NCBI RefSeq assembly: GCF_042665295.1
Contig: NZ_JBHTCO010000013.1
Location: 62,001 to 126,000 of the forward strand
Source of the DNA: Scopulibacillus_A cellulosilyticus
Lineage (GTDB): Bacteria; Bacillota; Bacilli; Bacillales; Sporolactobacillaceae
DNA length: 64,000 bases
Direction: 5' to 3'
In this document: positions 34,392 through 43,403 of the stretch, one piece after another
Position numbering within the stretch: position 1 is the first letter of the stretch
Layout of the letters: the number at the start of each line of letters is the position of its first letter
Translations under genes and position numbers: made by a program
Notes under the pieces: model-generated
The model's input: only the letters and a program-made list of their open reading frames with translations
Told to the model about the DNA's origin: nothing
Database searches by the model: none

Positions 34392-36595
34392 GAGAGTGCT
34401 CCTTTCCAAGCGTCTTCAAGCTCAGCTGCTTCTACTTTTAATACTTCACCATCATTTCCGCTGATTGTGAGTATCGGATTTTCAGTGACACGTCCAAGAT
34501 AAACAGCATCGTTAACTATTTCCTCAAAGTCTGCACGTACATTCTCGGGAACAGATACAACAAAACGAGATTGCGTTTCACTAAATAGTTCATTTATAAC
34601 ATCATCAGCCAATTGAATGTCGGCACCCAGTCCTGAATCAATGAGACATTCAGCCAGCGCAACGCTGAGTCCGCCGTCAGAAAGATCATGTGCCGATTGA
34701 ACAACACCAGCCTTGATCGCCTCTAAAAGCTGCGTTTGACGCAGTTTTTCAACCGTTAAATCTAATTGCGGCGCGCGTCCTGAAGCTTTTCCTTCTAGTA
34801 ACATCTGGCAAGCACTGCCCTCAAATGACGCATCCGCTTTGCCGATGACATATATAGCATCACCCGATTGTTTAAATCGTGACGTTGTGATGTGCTCGGT
34901 ATCTTCAATTAGGCCGACCATACCGACAACAGGCGTTGGGTCAATCGCCTTTTGATTCGTTTCATTGTAAAGAGAGACGTTTCCGCTGATAACAGGCGTT
35001 TCCAGAACAGAACAAGCTTCACTCATACCAGCCACCGCTTTTTCCAGCTGCCAAAAGACTTCAGGTTTTTCTGGATTGCCAAAATTCAGGCAATCAGTAA
35101 TGGCTAACGGGCGTCCGCCTGAACAAACAATATTTCTTGTCGCTTCCGCTACAGCGATTTTTCCGCCCATTTCCGGATCAAGAAGTAAATATTTTGCATT
35201 GCAGTCTGTTGTCATGGCTAAAGCTTTTTTTGTTCCGCGAATCCTGACAACAGCAGCATCTGAACCAGGGCTGACAACAGTGTTCGTTTGCACCATATAA
35301 TCATATTGATTGTAGACCCATTCCTTGCTCGCTATCGTTGGCTGCTTTAATAATTGCAAAAGGACGTCTTTAGGCGAATCAATATTCGGCCGCCAAACCG
35401 GCTGCTTTTGGAAGGCCTCATAATAAGCCGGAACCTTTGATGGCATATGATACACAGGAGCTTCCTCTGCGAGTGCATCAACTGGTACGTCAGCTACAAT
35501 CTCTCCTTTATGTTCAAGACGGAGGACTTTCTCTTCAATAACCTCACCGATTGTAACCGCGTGAAGATTCCATTTTGCAAAAATTTCTTTAATCTCTTCC
35601 TCGCGGCCCTTTTTCACAACAATCAGCATGCGTTCTTGTGATTCTGAAAGCATCATCTCATAAGGCGTCATACCTTTTTCACGCTGTGGAACGAGATCAA
35701 GATTCATATGAATGCCGACCCCTGCCTTACTTGCCATCTCACTTGAAGATGAGGTCAATCCAGCAGCACCCATATCTTGAATACCGACCAATGCGTCACA
35801 TTTTATAAGTTCAAGGCATGCTTCAAGCAAAAGCTTCTCCATAAATGGATCGCCTACTTGGACAGCTGGACGCTTTTCATCAGACTGTTCATTTAATTCT
35901 TCAGAGGCAAACGTTGCTCCATGAATACCGTCACGGCCGGTGCTTGCGCCAACATACATCACGGTGTTGCCAATGCCCCTTGCTTGACCGACTTGAATAT
36001 CTTTATGATTAATTAAGCCGACGCACATCGCATTAACGAGCGGATTGCCGTTATAGCATTCATCAAATTGAACTTCGCCGCCAACCGTCGGAATTCCAAT
36101 ACAGTTTCCGTACCCGGCAATACCGGCAACAACCTCTTCAAATAAATATTTAACCCGGGCTTGATTTAAGTCGCCAAACCGCAAAGAGTTTAATAGAGCT
36201 ATTGGACGTGCGCCCATGGAGAATACATCACGAATAATACCGCCAACACCTGTGGCCGCACCTTGATAAGGCTCAATGGCTGAAGGATGGTTATGGCTTT
36301 CTATTTTAAATACAACCGCTTGATTGTCGCCAATATCAACAACTCCTGCGCCTTCTCCCGGCCCTTGAAGAACATGGCTGCCCGAACTAGGAAACTTTTT
36401 CAAAACGGGTTTAGAAGTCTTGTAGCTGCAATGCTCGGACCACATGACCGAAAATAATCCAATTTCCGTATAGTTTGGTTTTCGGCCAAGGAGATCTTTA
36501 ACAATGCCGAACTCCGTATCAGAAAGACCCATTTGACGGTAAATTTTTTCTTCAGCAATCATTTCTGGTGTTGGTTCATGATGTAACAGCGGCAT
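34367..36595 (-). CDS. purL: Phosphoribosylformylglycinamidine synthase subunit PurL
   Basis: 742 residues, small (three-subunit) type PurL. ATP-dependent amidation of FGAR using ammonia from PurQ, assembled with PurS. MWSEHCSYKTSKPVLKKFP, VFKIESHNHPSAIEPYQGAATGVGG and the QDMGAAGLTSSSSEMA motif are typical. Overlaps purQ by 20 bp. Confidence 0.97.
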   Translation of the reverse strand: MPLLHHEPTPEMIAEEKIYRQMGLSDTEFGIVKDLLGRKPNYTEIGLFSVMWSEHCSYKTSKPVLKKFPSSGSHVLQGPGEGAGVVDIGDNQAVVFKIESHNHPSAIEPYQGAATGVGGIIRDVFSMGARPIALLNSLRFGDLNQARVKYLFEEVVAGIAGYGNCIGIPTVGGEVQFDECYNGNPLVNAMCVGLINHKDIQVGQARGIGNTVMYVGASTGRDGIHGATFASEELNEQSDEKRPAVQVGDPFMEKLLLEACLELIKCDALVGIQDMGAAGLTSSSSEMASKAGVGIHMNLDLVPQREKGMTPYEMMLSESQERMLIVVKKGREEEIKEIFAKWNLHAVTIGEVIEEKVLRLEHKGEIVADVPVDALAEEAPVYHMPSKVPAYYEAFQKQPVWRPNIDSPKDVLLQLLKQPTIASKEWVYNQYDYMVQTNTVVSPGSDAAVVRIRGTKKALAMTTDCNAKYLLLDPEMGGKIAVAEATRNIVCSGGRPLAITDCLNFGNPEKPEVFWQLEKAVAGMSEACSVLETPVISGNVSLYNETNQKAIDPTPVVGMVGLIEDTEHITTSRFKQSGDAIYVIGKADASFEGSACQMLLEGKASGRAPQLDLTVEKLRQTQLLEAIKAGVVQSAHDLSDGGLSVALAECLIDSGLGADIQLADDVINELFSETQSRFVVSVPENVRADFEEIVNDAVYLGRVTENPILTISGNDGEVLKVEAAELEDAWKGALSCFMTKEG

Positions 36596-37265
36596 GCGAT
36601 TCCCTCCAATGTTTTAATATTGATTGAAATAACTTAAGTCCGTCATTAGAGCCTAACAGAGCGTCCGCAGCTCTTTCAGGGTGAGGCATCATACCTAATA
36701 CATTGCCTTTTTCATTGATAATGCCTGCGATATCTTCAATTGAACCGTTAGGATTTTTGCCGTAATATTTAAACACAATACGATTTTGTTCTTTTAATTG
36801 TTTAAGCGTTTCTTCATCACAGTAATAATTGCCCTCACCATGAGCGATGGGAATTTGAATGACGTCGCCTTTGTTATATTCAGATGTAAAAATCGTTTCG
36901 CTGTTTTCTACGGCTAAAGGGACTGTCTCGCAAATAAATTTCAATTTTTTATTTCTCAACATCGCACCTGGAAGAAGACCGGCTTCTAATAAAATTTGAA
37001 ATCCGTTGCAAACACCGAGCACCGGTTTCCCATCATTTGCTGCTTGGATAACCGCCGGCATAATTTTAGAAAACCTGGCAATCGCACCGGAACGAAGATA
37101 ATCGCCATAGGAGAATCCGCCTGGAATCATAACCGCGTCAAAACCATCAAGAGACGAGTCATCATGCCACACGTACTCAACTTCTTCGCCTAGACCGTCT
37201 TTGATCGCATAGTACATGTCTGTATCACAATTGGATCCTGGGAAGACAATAACCGCCGTTTTCAC
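36576..37265 (-). CDS. purQ: Phosphoribosylformylglycinamidine synthase subunit PurQ
   Basis: 229 residues. Class-I glutamine amidotransferase that feeds ammonia to PurL: PGGFSYGDYLRSGAIARF, nucleophile Cys in VLGVCNGFQIL, and the catalytic HGEGNY and MMPHPERA. Overlaps purS by 4 bp and purL by 20 bp. Confidence 0.97.
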   Translation of the reverse strand: MKTAVIVFPGSNCDTDMYYAIKDGLGEEVEYVWHDDSSLDGFDAVMIPGGFSYGDYLRSGAIARFSKIMPAVIQAANDGKPVLGVCNGFQILLEAGLLPGAMLRNKKLKFICETVPLAVENSETIFTSEYNKGDVIQIPIAHGEGNYYCDEETLKQLKEQNRIVFKYYGKNPNGSIEDIAGIINEKGNVLGMMPHPERAADALLGSNDGLKLFQSILKHWRESHAAVTS

Positions 37266-37513
37266 TGTGCGACCCCTTCCTCTATCTCGTAACGATAGTT
37301 TTCAATGACTGTATTTGCTAAAAGCTTCTCACACAATTCTTCAATTCTCTTAGTCAAGTCTTCCGAATCTTTCATTTCAAGCTCAATATATTTACCAATA
37401 CGGACGTCCTGAACATCTTCATATGACATATTGTGAAGCGAGTTTTTTACAGCCTGCCCTTGAGGGTCAAGAACACTTTCCCGAAGCGTAATATAAATTT
37501 TTACTTTTTTCAT
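37262..37513 (-). CDS. purS: Phosphoribosylformylglycinamidine synthase subunit PurS
   Basis: 83 residues, typical size. Small structural subunit that links PurQ and PurL. KVKIYITLRESVLDPQGQAV and NPEVQDVR-like GKYIELEM segment present. Overlaps purC and purQ by 4 bp each. Confidence 0.96.
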   Translation of the reverse strand: MKKVKIYITLRESVLDPQGQAVKNSLHNMSYEDVQDVRIGKYIELEMKDSEDLTKRIEELCEKLLANTVIENYRYEIEEGVAQ

Positions 37514-38220
37514 TGGACATCCTCCAGCCTTTCTAGCAATTTTTCATAGACTTGCGGCAAGTCGCCGATATCCCGTCTGAAGACATCTTTATCGAGCTTT
37601 TCATGGGTCTTTTTGTCCCAAAGTCTGCAAGTATCCGGTGAAATTTCATCGGCAAGGACAATATTTCCGTTTGTTTTCAGCTTGCCAAACTCCAGCTTAA
37701 AATCCACGAGCAGCACACCTATTCCATCAAATAAATCGGTTAACACACGATTGACTTCTTGTGCTGCCTGACGGATAAGATTCAGCTCGGTGTCATCCGC
37801 TATTTGCATCATGCGAATATGATCATCATTAATTAGCGGGTCGCCAAGTTCATCATCTTTGAAATAAAATTCAATAATTGGCTGCTTAAGAGGCTTTCCC
37901 TCTTCTAAACCAAGCCGCTTTGATAAGCTGCCGGCAGCGATATTTCTTACTACGACTTCAAGAGGAATAATTTCAACAGCCTTTACCAATTGTTCGTTAT
38001 CAGACAAGCGTTTCACAAAATGGTTATTAATGCCTTTTTTGTTCAGAATACCGAATAATTTAGCACTAATAAGATTATTTAAGCGCCCCTTGCCGGGGAG
38101 AACCGCCTTTTTCTTCCCGTTAAAGGCGGTTGCATCATCTTTGTAGCTTACAAGCAAGGTGGACGGATCGTCAGTTAGGAAAATTTTCTTTGCTTTACCT
38201 TCATAGAGCATTTGACTCAT
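37510..38220 (-). CDS. purC: SAICAR synthetase
   Basis: 236 residues. Joins CAIR and aspartate with ATP. MLYEGKAKKIF, FNGKKKAVLPGKGRLNN, PLEVVVRNIAAGSLSKRLG and LVDFKLEFGK are hallmarks. Separated from purB by 153 bp that are filled by a long family-A-type inverted repeat. Confidence 0.97.
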   Translation of the reverse strand: MSQMLYEGKAKKIFLTDDPSTLLVSYKDDATAFNGKKKAVLPGKGRLNNLISAKLFGILNKKGINNHFVKRLSDNEQLVKAVEIIPLEVVVRNIAAGSLSKRLGLEEGKPLKQPIIEFYFKDDELGDPLINDDHIRMMQIADDTELNLIRQAAQEVNRVLTDLFDGIGVLLVDFKLEFGKLKTNGNIVLADEISPDTCRLWDKKTHEKLDKDVFRRDIGDLPQVYEKLLERLEDVQ

Positions 38221-38248
38221 CGTTGTTCGGCCCCTTTATAGTTGTTAT

Positions 38249-38368
38249 TCAAAAGACAGGGAAACAAGGGCATCTATGAAAAGATTAATCAGAGCTTACC
38301 CGCAAAACTGCATGTTGTTGCTTCGCCATTCCAATTTTCTTCCCTCGTTATCCCTTTTTTTGAACATA
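38249..38368. repeat. Long family-A-type inverted repeat between purB and purC
   Basis: Ends TTCAAAAGACAGGGAAACAA and TTATCCCTTTTTTTGAA, with inner arms AACAAGGG and CCCTCGTT, form an imperfect long hairpin around about 75 bp. Ends resemble other family-A copies; the interior is longer. Confidence 0.6.
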
Positions 38369-38373
38369 TAAAA

Positions 38374-39672
38374 TTAGTTATTTAAACCTAAGCGATCGAA
38401 AATAAAGTCAACATTTTTCAAATGATACGTTTCGTCAAAACAGTCATCAATTTCTTGTTGGGATAAAACATTTGTGATCCGGTCATCTTTTTCAACAATG
38501 CTCTTAAATGACGTTTCGGTTTCCCAAGCTTCCATGGCCCGCGGTTGAACCATGTCATAAGCTTCTTCACGGCTAAGCCCTTTATCAACCAGCGTTAACA
38601 ATAAACGCTGCGAGAAAATCAAGCCGAACGTTTTATGCATATTGCGCTTCATATTCTCAGGGAAGACAGTTAAGTTCTTAACGATGTTACTAAAACGATT
38701 CAACATGTAATTTAAAGCAATCGTTGCATCCGGAAGAATGATCCGCTCTGCTGAAGAATGAGAGATGTCACGCTCATGCCATAACGGCACATTTTCGTAA
38801 GCGGTCATCATATAGCCCCTGATCACTCTTGCTAATCCCGTCATATTTTCCGAACCGATTGGATTGCGTTTATGCGGCATCGCCGACGAACCTTTTTGCC
38901 CTTTTGCAAAATATTCTTCAACCTCACGCGTCTCGGATTTTTGCAGGCCGCGGATTTCAACTGCGAATTTTTCAATAGAAGTCGCCACTAATGCGAGCGT
39001 CGATAAATAATGGGCGTGACGGTCACGCTGAAGCGTTTGCGTCGAAATCGGCGCCGGTTTTAGACCTAAATGTTCACAAACGTATTTTTCAACAAAAGGA
39101 TCGATATTCGCATAAGTGCCAACTGCACCAGAGAGCTTGCCATAACGGATGCCGTCGGCTGCTTGTTTGAAGCGCTCAAGGTTGCGTTTCATTTCTTCGT
39201 ACCATAGGGCCATCTTCAGACCGAATGTTGTTGGTTCAGCATGGACGCCATGCGTTCTGCCCATCATGATTGTGTATTTATGTTCTTTAGCTTTTTCTTT
39301 AATCACTTCTATAAAATTTTCAATGTCCTTTAAGAGGATCTCGTTAGCTTGTTTTAATAAATAGGATTGAGCGGTATCAACAACATCGGTTGAAGTGAGA
39401 CCGTAATGCACCCATTTCTTTTCTTCGCCGAGTGATTCAGACACTGCCCTTGTAAAGGCGACAACATCATGTCTCGTTTCTTGCTCAATCTCATGGATGC
39501 GTTCGATTGAGAAGGCGGCGTTCTCCCTTAGCCTTTTTACATCTTCTTTCGGTATAACCCCTAATTCTGACCACGCTTCATCTGCCAAAATTTCGACTTC
39601 AAGCCATGCCTTAAATTTATTTTCTTCCGTCCAAATTGCTCCCATTTCAGGTCTTGTATAACGTTCAATCAT
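38374..39672 (-). CDS. purB: Adenylosuccinate lyase
   Basis: 432 residues. Fumarase-superfamily lyase acting at two steps (SAICAR to AICAR, and adenylosuccinate to AMP). MIERYTRPEMGAIWTEENKF, GRTHGVHAEPTTFG and the flexible signature loop KGSSAMPHKRNPIGSEN are clear. ATG at 39672 is chosen for GGAGG upstream; it overlaps the purK end by 4 bp. Confidence 0.97.
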   Translation of the reverse strand: MIERYTRPEMGAIWTEENKFKAWLEVEILADEAWSELGVIPKEDVKRLRENAAFSIERIHEIEQETRHDVVAFTRAVSESLGEEKKWVHYGLTSTDVVDTAQSYLLKQANEILLKDIENFIEVIKEKAKEHKYTIMMGRTHGVHAEPTTFGLKMALWYEEMKRNLERFKQAADGIRYGKLSGAVGTYANIDPFVEKYVCEHLGLKPAPISTQTLQRDRHAHYLSTLALVATSIEKFAVEIRGLQKSETREVEEYFAKGQKGSSAMPHKRNPIGSENMTGLARVIRGYMMTAYENVPLWHERDISHSSAERIILPDATIALNYMLNRFSNIVKNLTVFPENMKRNMHKTFGLIFSQRLLLTLVDKGLSREEAYDMVQPRAMEAWETETSFKSIVEKDDRITNVLSQQEIDDCFDETYHLKNVDFIFDRLGLNN

Positions 39673-40820
39673 ACTGTTGCCTCCGACTGTTTCAAATTTG
39701 GCCATATGCCAAGTGCTGCAGCTTTTTGCAGTGCCTCTTCTATATTTTCACCTAAAATAGTAAGATGACCCATTTTCCGATTTGTTTTCGCTTCTTCTTT
39801 TCCGTAAAGGTGCAGATGCACGTCTTGAAATTGATCGATTCGTTTTAGAACAGGTTCAAGATGCTGTCCAAGAATATTAACCATAACGACCGGTTTTAAC
39901 AGTGTTGTTTTCCCTAATGGCCATCCGCATACCGCTCTAATATGCTGCTGGAACTGTGACGTTTCACAGGCATTGATTGTAAAATGTCCAGAATTGTGCG
40001 GTCTCGGCGCACATTCGTTAGCATAAATTTTTTGATCCTTTGTTAAAAACATTTCAACAGCAAGCGTTCCGACTAAAGACATTTTCTCAGCCAATGTGAC
40101 CGCCATGCCGGTTGCTTCTTTTTCGACTTGTTCGGACACGCGCGCCGGTACAATGGTATGGTGTAAAATATTATTGACATGAATATTTTCAGCGACCGGG
40201 AACACTGCGATTTCCCCTGTCGTGCTTCTCGTTACGATAACAGAAATTTCTTTATCGAAATCGAGCCATTTCTCATAAATAAATCTCGTCTTACCGTCAA
40301 CAACATCCTTCACTTGCTCAAGGTCATCATTATTTTTGATAACATATTGGCCTTTTCCATCATAACCTCCCTGACAAGTTTTTAACACTCCCGGAAGGCC
40401 GATACGATTAACTGCCTCTTCTAAATCTTCTATTAAATTGACTGCTTTATACGGTGCCGCTTGCAGCCCTGAACGCGTCAGCATATCTTTTTCGTTAATA
40501 CGATCTTTCGTCAAATCTAACAGCTTATGTCCTTGCGGCAGGTAAGCATTTTTCTCAAGGACATTGACTGTTCCGAGGTCAATATTTTCAAACTCATAAG
40601 TGATAACATCACTCGCCTCAGCTAATTTTTTGGCAGCTTCAAGATCATCATATGGTGCCACAATGGATTGATCGGATACTTGGGCACATGGATTATTGTC
40701 GGCAGGGTCCAGTACAGCCGTGTGAAAGCCCATCTCTTTAGCCGCGATCGCCATCATTCTGCCAAGTTGTCCTCCGCCTAGAATGCCAATAGTTTCTCCT
40801 GGTAATACACGGTTTATCAT
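39669..40820 (-). CDS. purK: N5-carboxyaminoimidazole ribonucleotide synthase
   Basis: 383 residues. ATP-grasp enzyme that carboxylates AIR with bicarbonate. GETIGILGGGQLGRMMAIAA, LKTCQGGYDGKGQYVI, NECAPRPHNSGHFTINAC. The ATG shares a base with the purE stop (TGATG); the TTG codon before it is not used. Confidence 0.96.
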   Translation of the reverse strand: MINRVLPGETIGILGGGQLGRMMAIAAKEMGFHTAVLDPADNNPCAQVSDQSIVAPYDDLEAAKKLAEASDVITYEFENIDLGTVNVLEKNAYLPQGHKLLDLTKDRINEKDMLTRSGLQAAPYKAVNLIEDLEEAVNRIGLPGVLKTCQGGYDGKGQYVIKNNDDLEQVKDVVDGKTRFIYEKWLDFDKEISVIVTRSTTGEIAVFPVAENIHVNNILHHTIVPARVSEQVEKEATGMAVTLAEKMSLVGTLAVEMFLTKDQKIYANECAPRPHNSGHFTINACETSQFQQHIRAVCGWPLGKTTLLKPVVMVNILGQHLEPVLKRIDQFQDVHLHLYGKEEAKTNRKMGHLTILGENIEEALQKAAALGIWPNLKQSEATV

Positions 40821-41302
40821 CAAGGCAATTCACTTTCCTTTACTTTATTTTCTAATGAAAGCCGGTAATCATCTAACCGCTTGGCAACACCCTCATCATG
40901 TGCAGATAAAATTTGTGCAGCAAGCAGGCCGGCATTGGTTGCACCCGCTTGGCCAATGGCTACTGTCGCAACTGGTATCCCCGCAGGCATTTGCACAATG
41001 GACAACAGAGAATCAAGCCCATTTAGCGCTTTTGATTGAACCGGAACGCCAATAACCGGAAGCGTTGTTTTTGCTGCAGTCATACCTGGCAGATGAGCAG
41101 CGCCTCCCGCACCGGCAACAATAACCTTGATGCCTCTTTCTCTTGCATTTTCCGCGTAACTGAACATATCATCAGGTGTTCTGTGTGCAGAAACGATTTT
41201 CTTTTCATATGGAATGTCTAATTGTTCCAGGACATTGCAAGAATGCTTCATTGTCTCCCAATCCGACTTGCTTCCCATAATGACGCCTACTAACGGCTCC
41301 AT
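40820..41302 (-). CDS. purE: N5-CAIR mutase, class I PurE
   Basis: 160 residues. Converts N5-CAIR to CAIR. PLVGVIMGSKSDWETMKH (phosphate loop), VSAHRTPDDMF, AGAGGAAHLPGMTAA and MPAGIPVATVAIG are class-I PurE motifs. First gene of the pur operon, behind a riboswitch and a PurR-type promoter. Confidence 0.97.
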   Translation of the reverse strand: MEPLVGVIMGSKSDWETMKHSCNVLEQLDIPYEKKIVSAHRTPDDMFSYAENARERGIKVIVAGAGGAAHLPGMTAAKTTLPVIGVPVQSKALNGLDSLLSIVQMPAGIPVATVAIGQAGATNAGLLAAQILSAHDEGVAKRLDDYRLSLENKVKESELP

Positions 41303-41340
41303 TTATGACACCACCTAATTTTTATAATAATAATCTATTA

Positions 41341-41393
41341 AATATAAAAATCCAGAAGGACCGCATATACAAGAGAAAGCGGAACCTTCTGGA
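41341..41393 (-). terminator. Riboswitch-controlled terminator upstream of purE
   Basis: Minus strand TCCAGAAGG(T)TCCGC pairs with GCGG(T)CCTTCTGGA and is followed by TTTTTATATTT. Lies 50-100 nt after the guanine aptamer, the expression platform for attenuation. Confidence 0.85.
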
Positions 41394-41442
41394 CTTAATT
41401 CTCAGAATATAATCCGAGCTGAATGCAGAACGCTCTAACTTT

Positions 41443-41513
41443 CTCTCATAGTCCGGCAATTTACGGTTGCCGGGTAGAGACTTATGGGCCATATTCCCAA
41501 GATTATATGAGAG
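41443..41513 (-). promoter_or_regulatory. Guanine-type purine riboswitch aptamer (pur operon)
   Basis: Minus strand CTCATATAATCTTGG, ATGGCCCATAAGTCTCTACC, GGCAACCGTAAATTGCC and GGACTATGAGAG reproduce the three-way junction of purine aptamers. The discriminator in GGACTAT is C, which specifies guanine/hypoxanthine rather than adenine (known for xpt versus add). Confidence 0.93.
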
Positions 41514-41515
41514 AT

Positions 41516-41549
41516 TGTTCAAAATAAGTGTTTTTCTCGCTTTTGAACA
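41516..41549. repeat. Short family-A inverted repeat in the pur leader
   Basis: TGTTCAAAA..TTTTGAACA with AAGTG / CGC-type inner bases; 34 bp, lies between the predicted start site and the guanine aptamer. Confidence 0.6.
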
Positions 41550-41583
41550 TTATATTAAAATGTTATTTCCTAATCACATTTTC

Positions 41584-41613
41584 ATCATATCAAGGTTATT
41601 CAGCATATGTCAA
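41584..41613 (-). promoter_or_regulatory. Sigma-A promoter of the pur operon
   Basis: Minus strand TTGACA (-35), 18-bp spacer, TATGAT (-10). Places the start near 41577, upstream of the aptamer and downstream of the PurBoxes. Confidence 0.75.
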
Positions 41614-41615
41614 CC

Positions 41616-41663
41616 GGAATATCGAACGTTATTTTTTATTTATATTTTATTGTTCGGATTTTT
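41616..41663. promoter_or_regulatory. PurBox pair (PurR operator) for the pur operon
   Basis: Two divergent PurBoxes: plus ATATCGAACGTTA and minus AAATCCGAACAAT (the latter a full match to the AWWWCCGAACWWT consensus). GAAC and GTTC cores are 24 bp apart, as in PurR sites of B. subtilis. It overlaps the 3' end of yebG. Confidence 0.88.
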
Positions 41664-41847
41664 CGTCTAACCGTCCCTCAAAAACAATCGATCTGCCAAT
41701 GACCTCAGGACCGTTTTTTCCTTCTTTAAAAATTGGCTTTTCGATACGCCGGACAGGTATATATCCTTCTTTATCCATTGATTTAAGGCAATCGTTGATA
41801 GAATCATTTATATCAACAACAAACTTCTTCTTTTTCGGCTTTTTCAA
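41647..41847 (-). CDS. yebG: NETI-motif protein (YebG)
   Basis: 66 residues, basic N-terminus (MKKPKKKKFVV) then INDSINDCLKSMDKEGYIPVRRIEKPIFKE, typical of the NETI family that sits next to purE in many Bacillus. Function unknown. Overlaps yebE by 4 bp; its stop region coincides with the PurBox pair. Confidence 0.87.
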   Translation of the reverse strand: MKKPKKKKFVVDINDSINDCLKSMDKEGYIPVRRIEKPIFKEGKNGPEVIGRSIVFEGRLDEKSEQ

Positions 41848-42383
41848 GATCTCATTCCCTTTCTAATAGACTTGACCCAGAATCCGCCATGGAAAGTCTT
41901 AGGCTCATGAGAAACAATAAATGCGTTAGGATCTAAAGATTTAATCGTATCCATAAGATCGAATTCATTTCGTCTTGGCGTTAATATCTCCATCATTAGA
42001 CGCTGCCCTTTTCTGCCATGGGCTGTCCAATGCGTTACACCGTAGCCGCGATTTCTCAAATGTTCCGGCAAATCCATTTCAAGCTTGCTTGTAATCACAT
42101 TAACTGTAATATATCCAAGTGCAAGTTTTTCTTCGATCTTTATGCCGACCATGACGCCTGATGCAAAGCCTAGTGCATAAGCAATCAGATTTTGTATTTG
42201 GTCTAAATGATTGAGTACTAGACCTAGTCCCAGAACATAAATGCAAATTTCAAAAATACTTACAAATGCCGCCAAGTAACGATAACCTTTAAAAGTTAAA
42301 ATCATTCTAACCGTATTAAGTGTCACATAAATAATATTAATGACAAATATAATAACGACCATCCCCAGGACATTACTTAACAT
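41844..42383 (-). CDS. yebE: UPF0316/DUF2179 membrane protein (YebE)
   Basis: 179 residues. Two or three N-terminal transmembrane helices (about 5-80: MVVIIFVINIIYVTLNTVRM, YLAAFVSIFEICIYVLGLGL) and a C-terminal soluble DUF2179 domain (YGVTHWTAHGRKGQRLMMEIL). The family is conserved next to yebG and purE; role unknown. Confidence 0.87.
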   Translation of the reverse strand: MLSNVLGMVVIIFVINIIYVTLNTVRMILTFKGYRYLAAFVSIFEICIYVLGLGLVLNHLDQIQNLIAYALGFASGVMVGIKIEEKLALGYITVNVITSKLEMDLPEHLRNRGYGVTHWTAHGRKGQRLMMEILTPRRNEFDLMDTIKSLDPNAFIVSHEPKTFHGGFWVKSIRKGMRS

Positions 42384-42539
42384 CAGGCATCCTCCCTTTT
42401 CATTTCATATGGATATCAAGGTCATCATAACATAAAAATCTTTATAACAATAAAGAAAATATACCCAAAATTTTTAACAGCAAATTGAACACATTTTGGT
42501 TATTTACCCATAAAATAAATGACGAAGGGTGTGAACAGA

Positions 42540-42968
42540 GTGGATCAAAAACAAAAATTTAATGAGTGGAAAAAATCCGTTTCAGATTTTCTCGGAAAAG
42601 ATTTTTGGCATGACTTTCAAGACATTTTTATGAGAGATTGGCCGCTTATTAACCTTTACGAATCATCAAGCACCATTTATTGCCTTATTGCTCTTCCGGG
42701 GCTTGTTAATCAGGAAGATGTAAGAATATTTATCAACCATCAAACCATCACATTAAAAGGACATGTTAATTATCCAGTTAATGGCTATCAAACGATCCAT
42801 GAAGAATTTTCAAAAGGGCATTTTGAAAGAACGATTGAACTACCCCACCCTGTATATCAAAAGCCGATTGACGCCGTTTATAAGAAAGGCCTTCTGACCC
42901 TCATACTTAAGCGTATTCAAGATCAAGAGGTAAGCGAGGTAGTTGTTATTGAGGATGAAAATAGTTAG
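42540..42968 (+). CDS. Hsp20/alpha-crystallin-like protein
   Basis: 142 residues from the chosen GTG. The C-terminal half holds an ACD-like beta-sandwich (STIYCLIALPGLVNQEDVRI, ERTIELPHPV and KGLLTLILKR). Similar proteins in Bacillus include the spore-coat small heat-shock-like CotM and YocM; which one this is cannot be decided. GTG is preferred as AAGGGTG lies 8 nt upstream; the ATG at 42519 has no clear site. Single plus-strand gene in a minus-strand block. Confidence 0.75.
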   Translation: MDQKQKFNEWKKSVSDFLGKDFWHDFQDIFMRDWPLINLYESSSTIYCLIALPGLVNQEDVRIFINHQTITLKGHVNYPVNGYQTIHEEFSKGHFERTIELPHPVYQKPIDAVYKKGLLTLILKRIQDQEVSEVVVIEDENS

Positions 42969-42981
42969 TGGGTTAAGCGCA

Positions 42982-43260
42982 TTAACGAAATACAAAACCT
43001 AAGGCAACAAAACCGAAAGCAATAACGATTAATCCGACAATTGAAGCCGCAATTCTAATAAGGTACCACGGAATATAATCAAGTGCTTTGGCTTCAATTC
43101 CTCTTACGATGCTTGCGGAATTATCATTAAACTCTAACGACTCTTTACTTTTTCTTAAATCATGCTGAGCATGCTTTATTTTAAATACAAAATATTCCCC
43201 GCCAAATATAATCAGTATTCCAACCAGCCAAAAAATAATGGATATAATTAGAGCAACCAT
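42982..43260 (-). CDS. Small two-helix membrane protein, unknown
   Basis: 92 residues. Hydrophobic helices at about 3-25 (ALIISIIFWLVGILIIFGGEY) and 68-90 (IRIAASIVGLIVIAFGFVALG) flank a charged middle (KHAQHDLRKSKESLEF). I do not recognise the family. It lies downstream of pbuG in the place of yebC/yebD of B. subtilis. Expression seems likely given spacing and start. Confidence 0.6.
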   Translation of the reverse strand: MVALIISIIFWLVGILIIFGGEYFVFKIKHAQHDLRKSKESLEFNDNSASIVRGIEAKALDYIPWYLIRIAASIVGLIVIAFGFVALGFVFR

Positions 43261-43323
43261 ACAAACACGTCCTTATATTGTTCTATATTAAAAGTATGGA
43301 CGTCAGGTTGTTATTTTATGATG

Positions 43324-43352
43324 AAAAAAACTCGCCACCAGGGCGAGTTTTA
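43324..43352. terminator. Terminator after pbuG
   Basis: AAAACTCGCC-CTGG-TGGCGAGTTTTTTT on the minus strand; placed between pbuG and the small membrane gene. Confidence 0.85.
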
Positions 43353-43358
43353 ATGTGC

Positions 43359-43403
43359 ATTCAAAAAGGAGCTGTTTTTCCGGAGTTATGAACTTCCTTT
43401 TTA
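43359..43403. repeat. Degenerate family-A repeat at the pbuG 3' end
   Basis: ATTCAAAAAGGAG and CTTCCTTTTTAA ends with TTTTTCCGGAGTTATGAAC inside. The pbuG stop codon (43401-43403) lies in its right end, as with purN. Confidence 0.45.
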
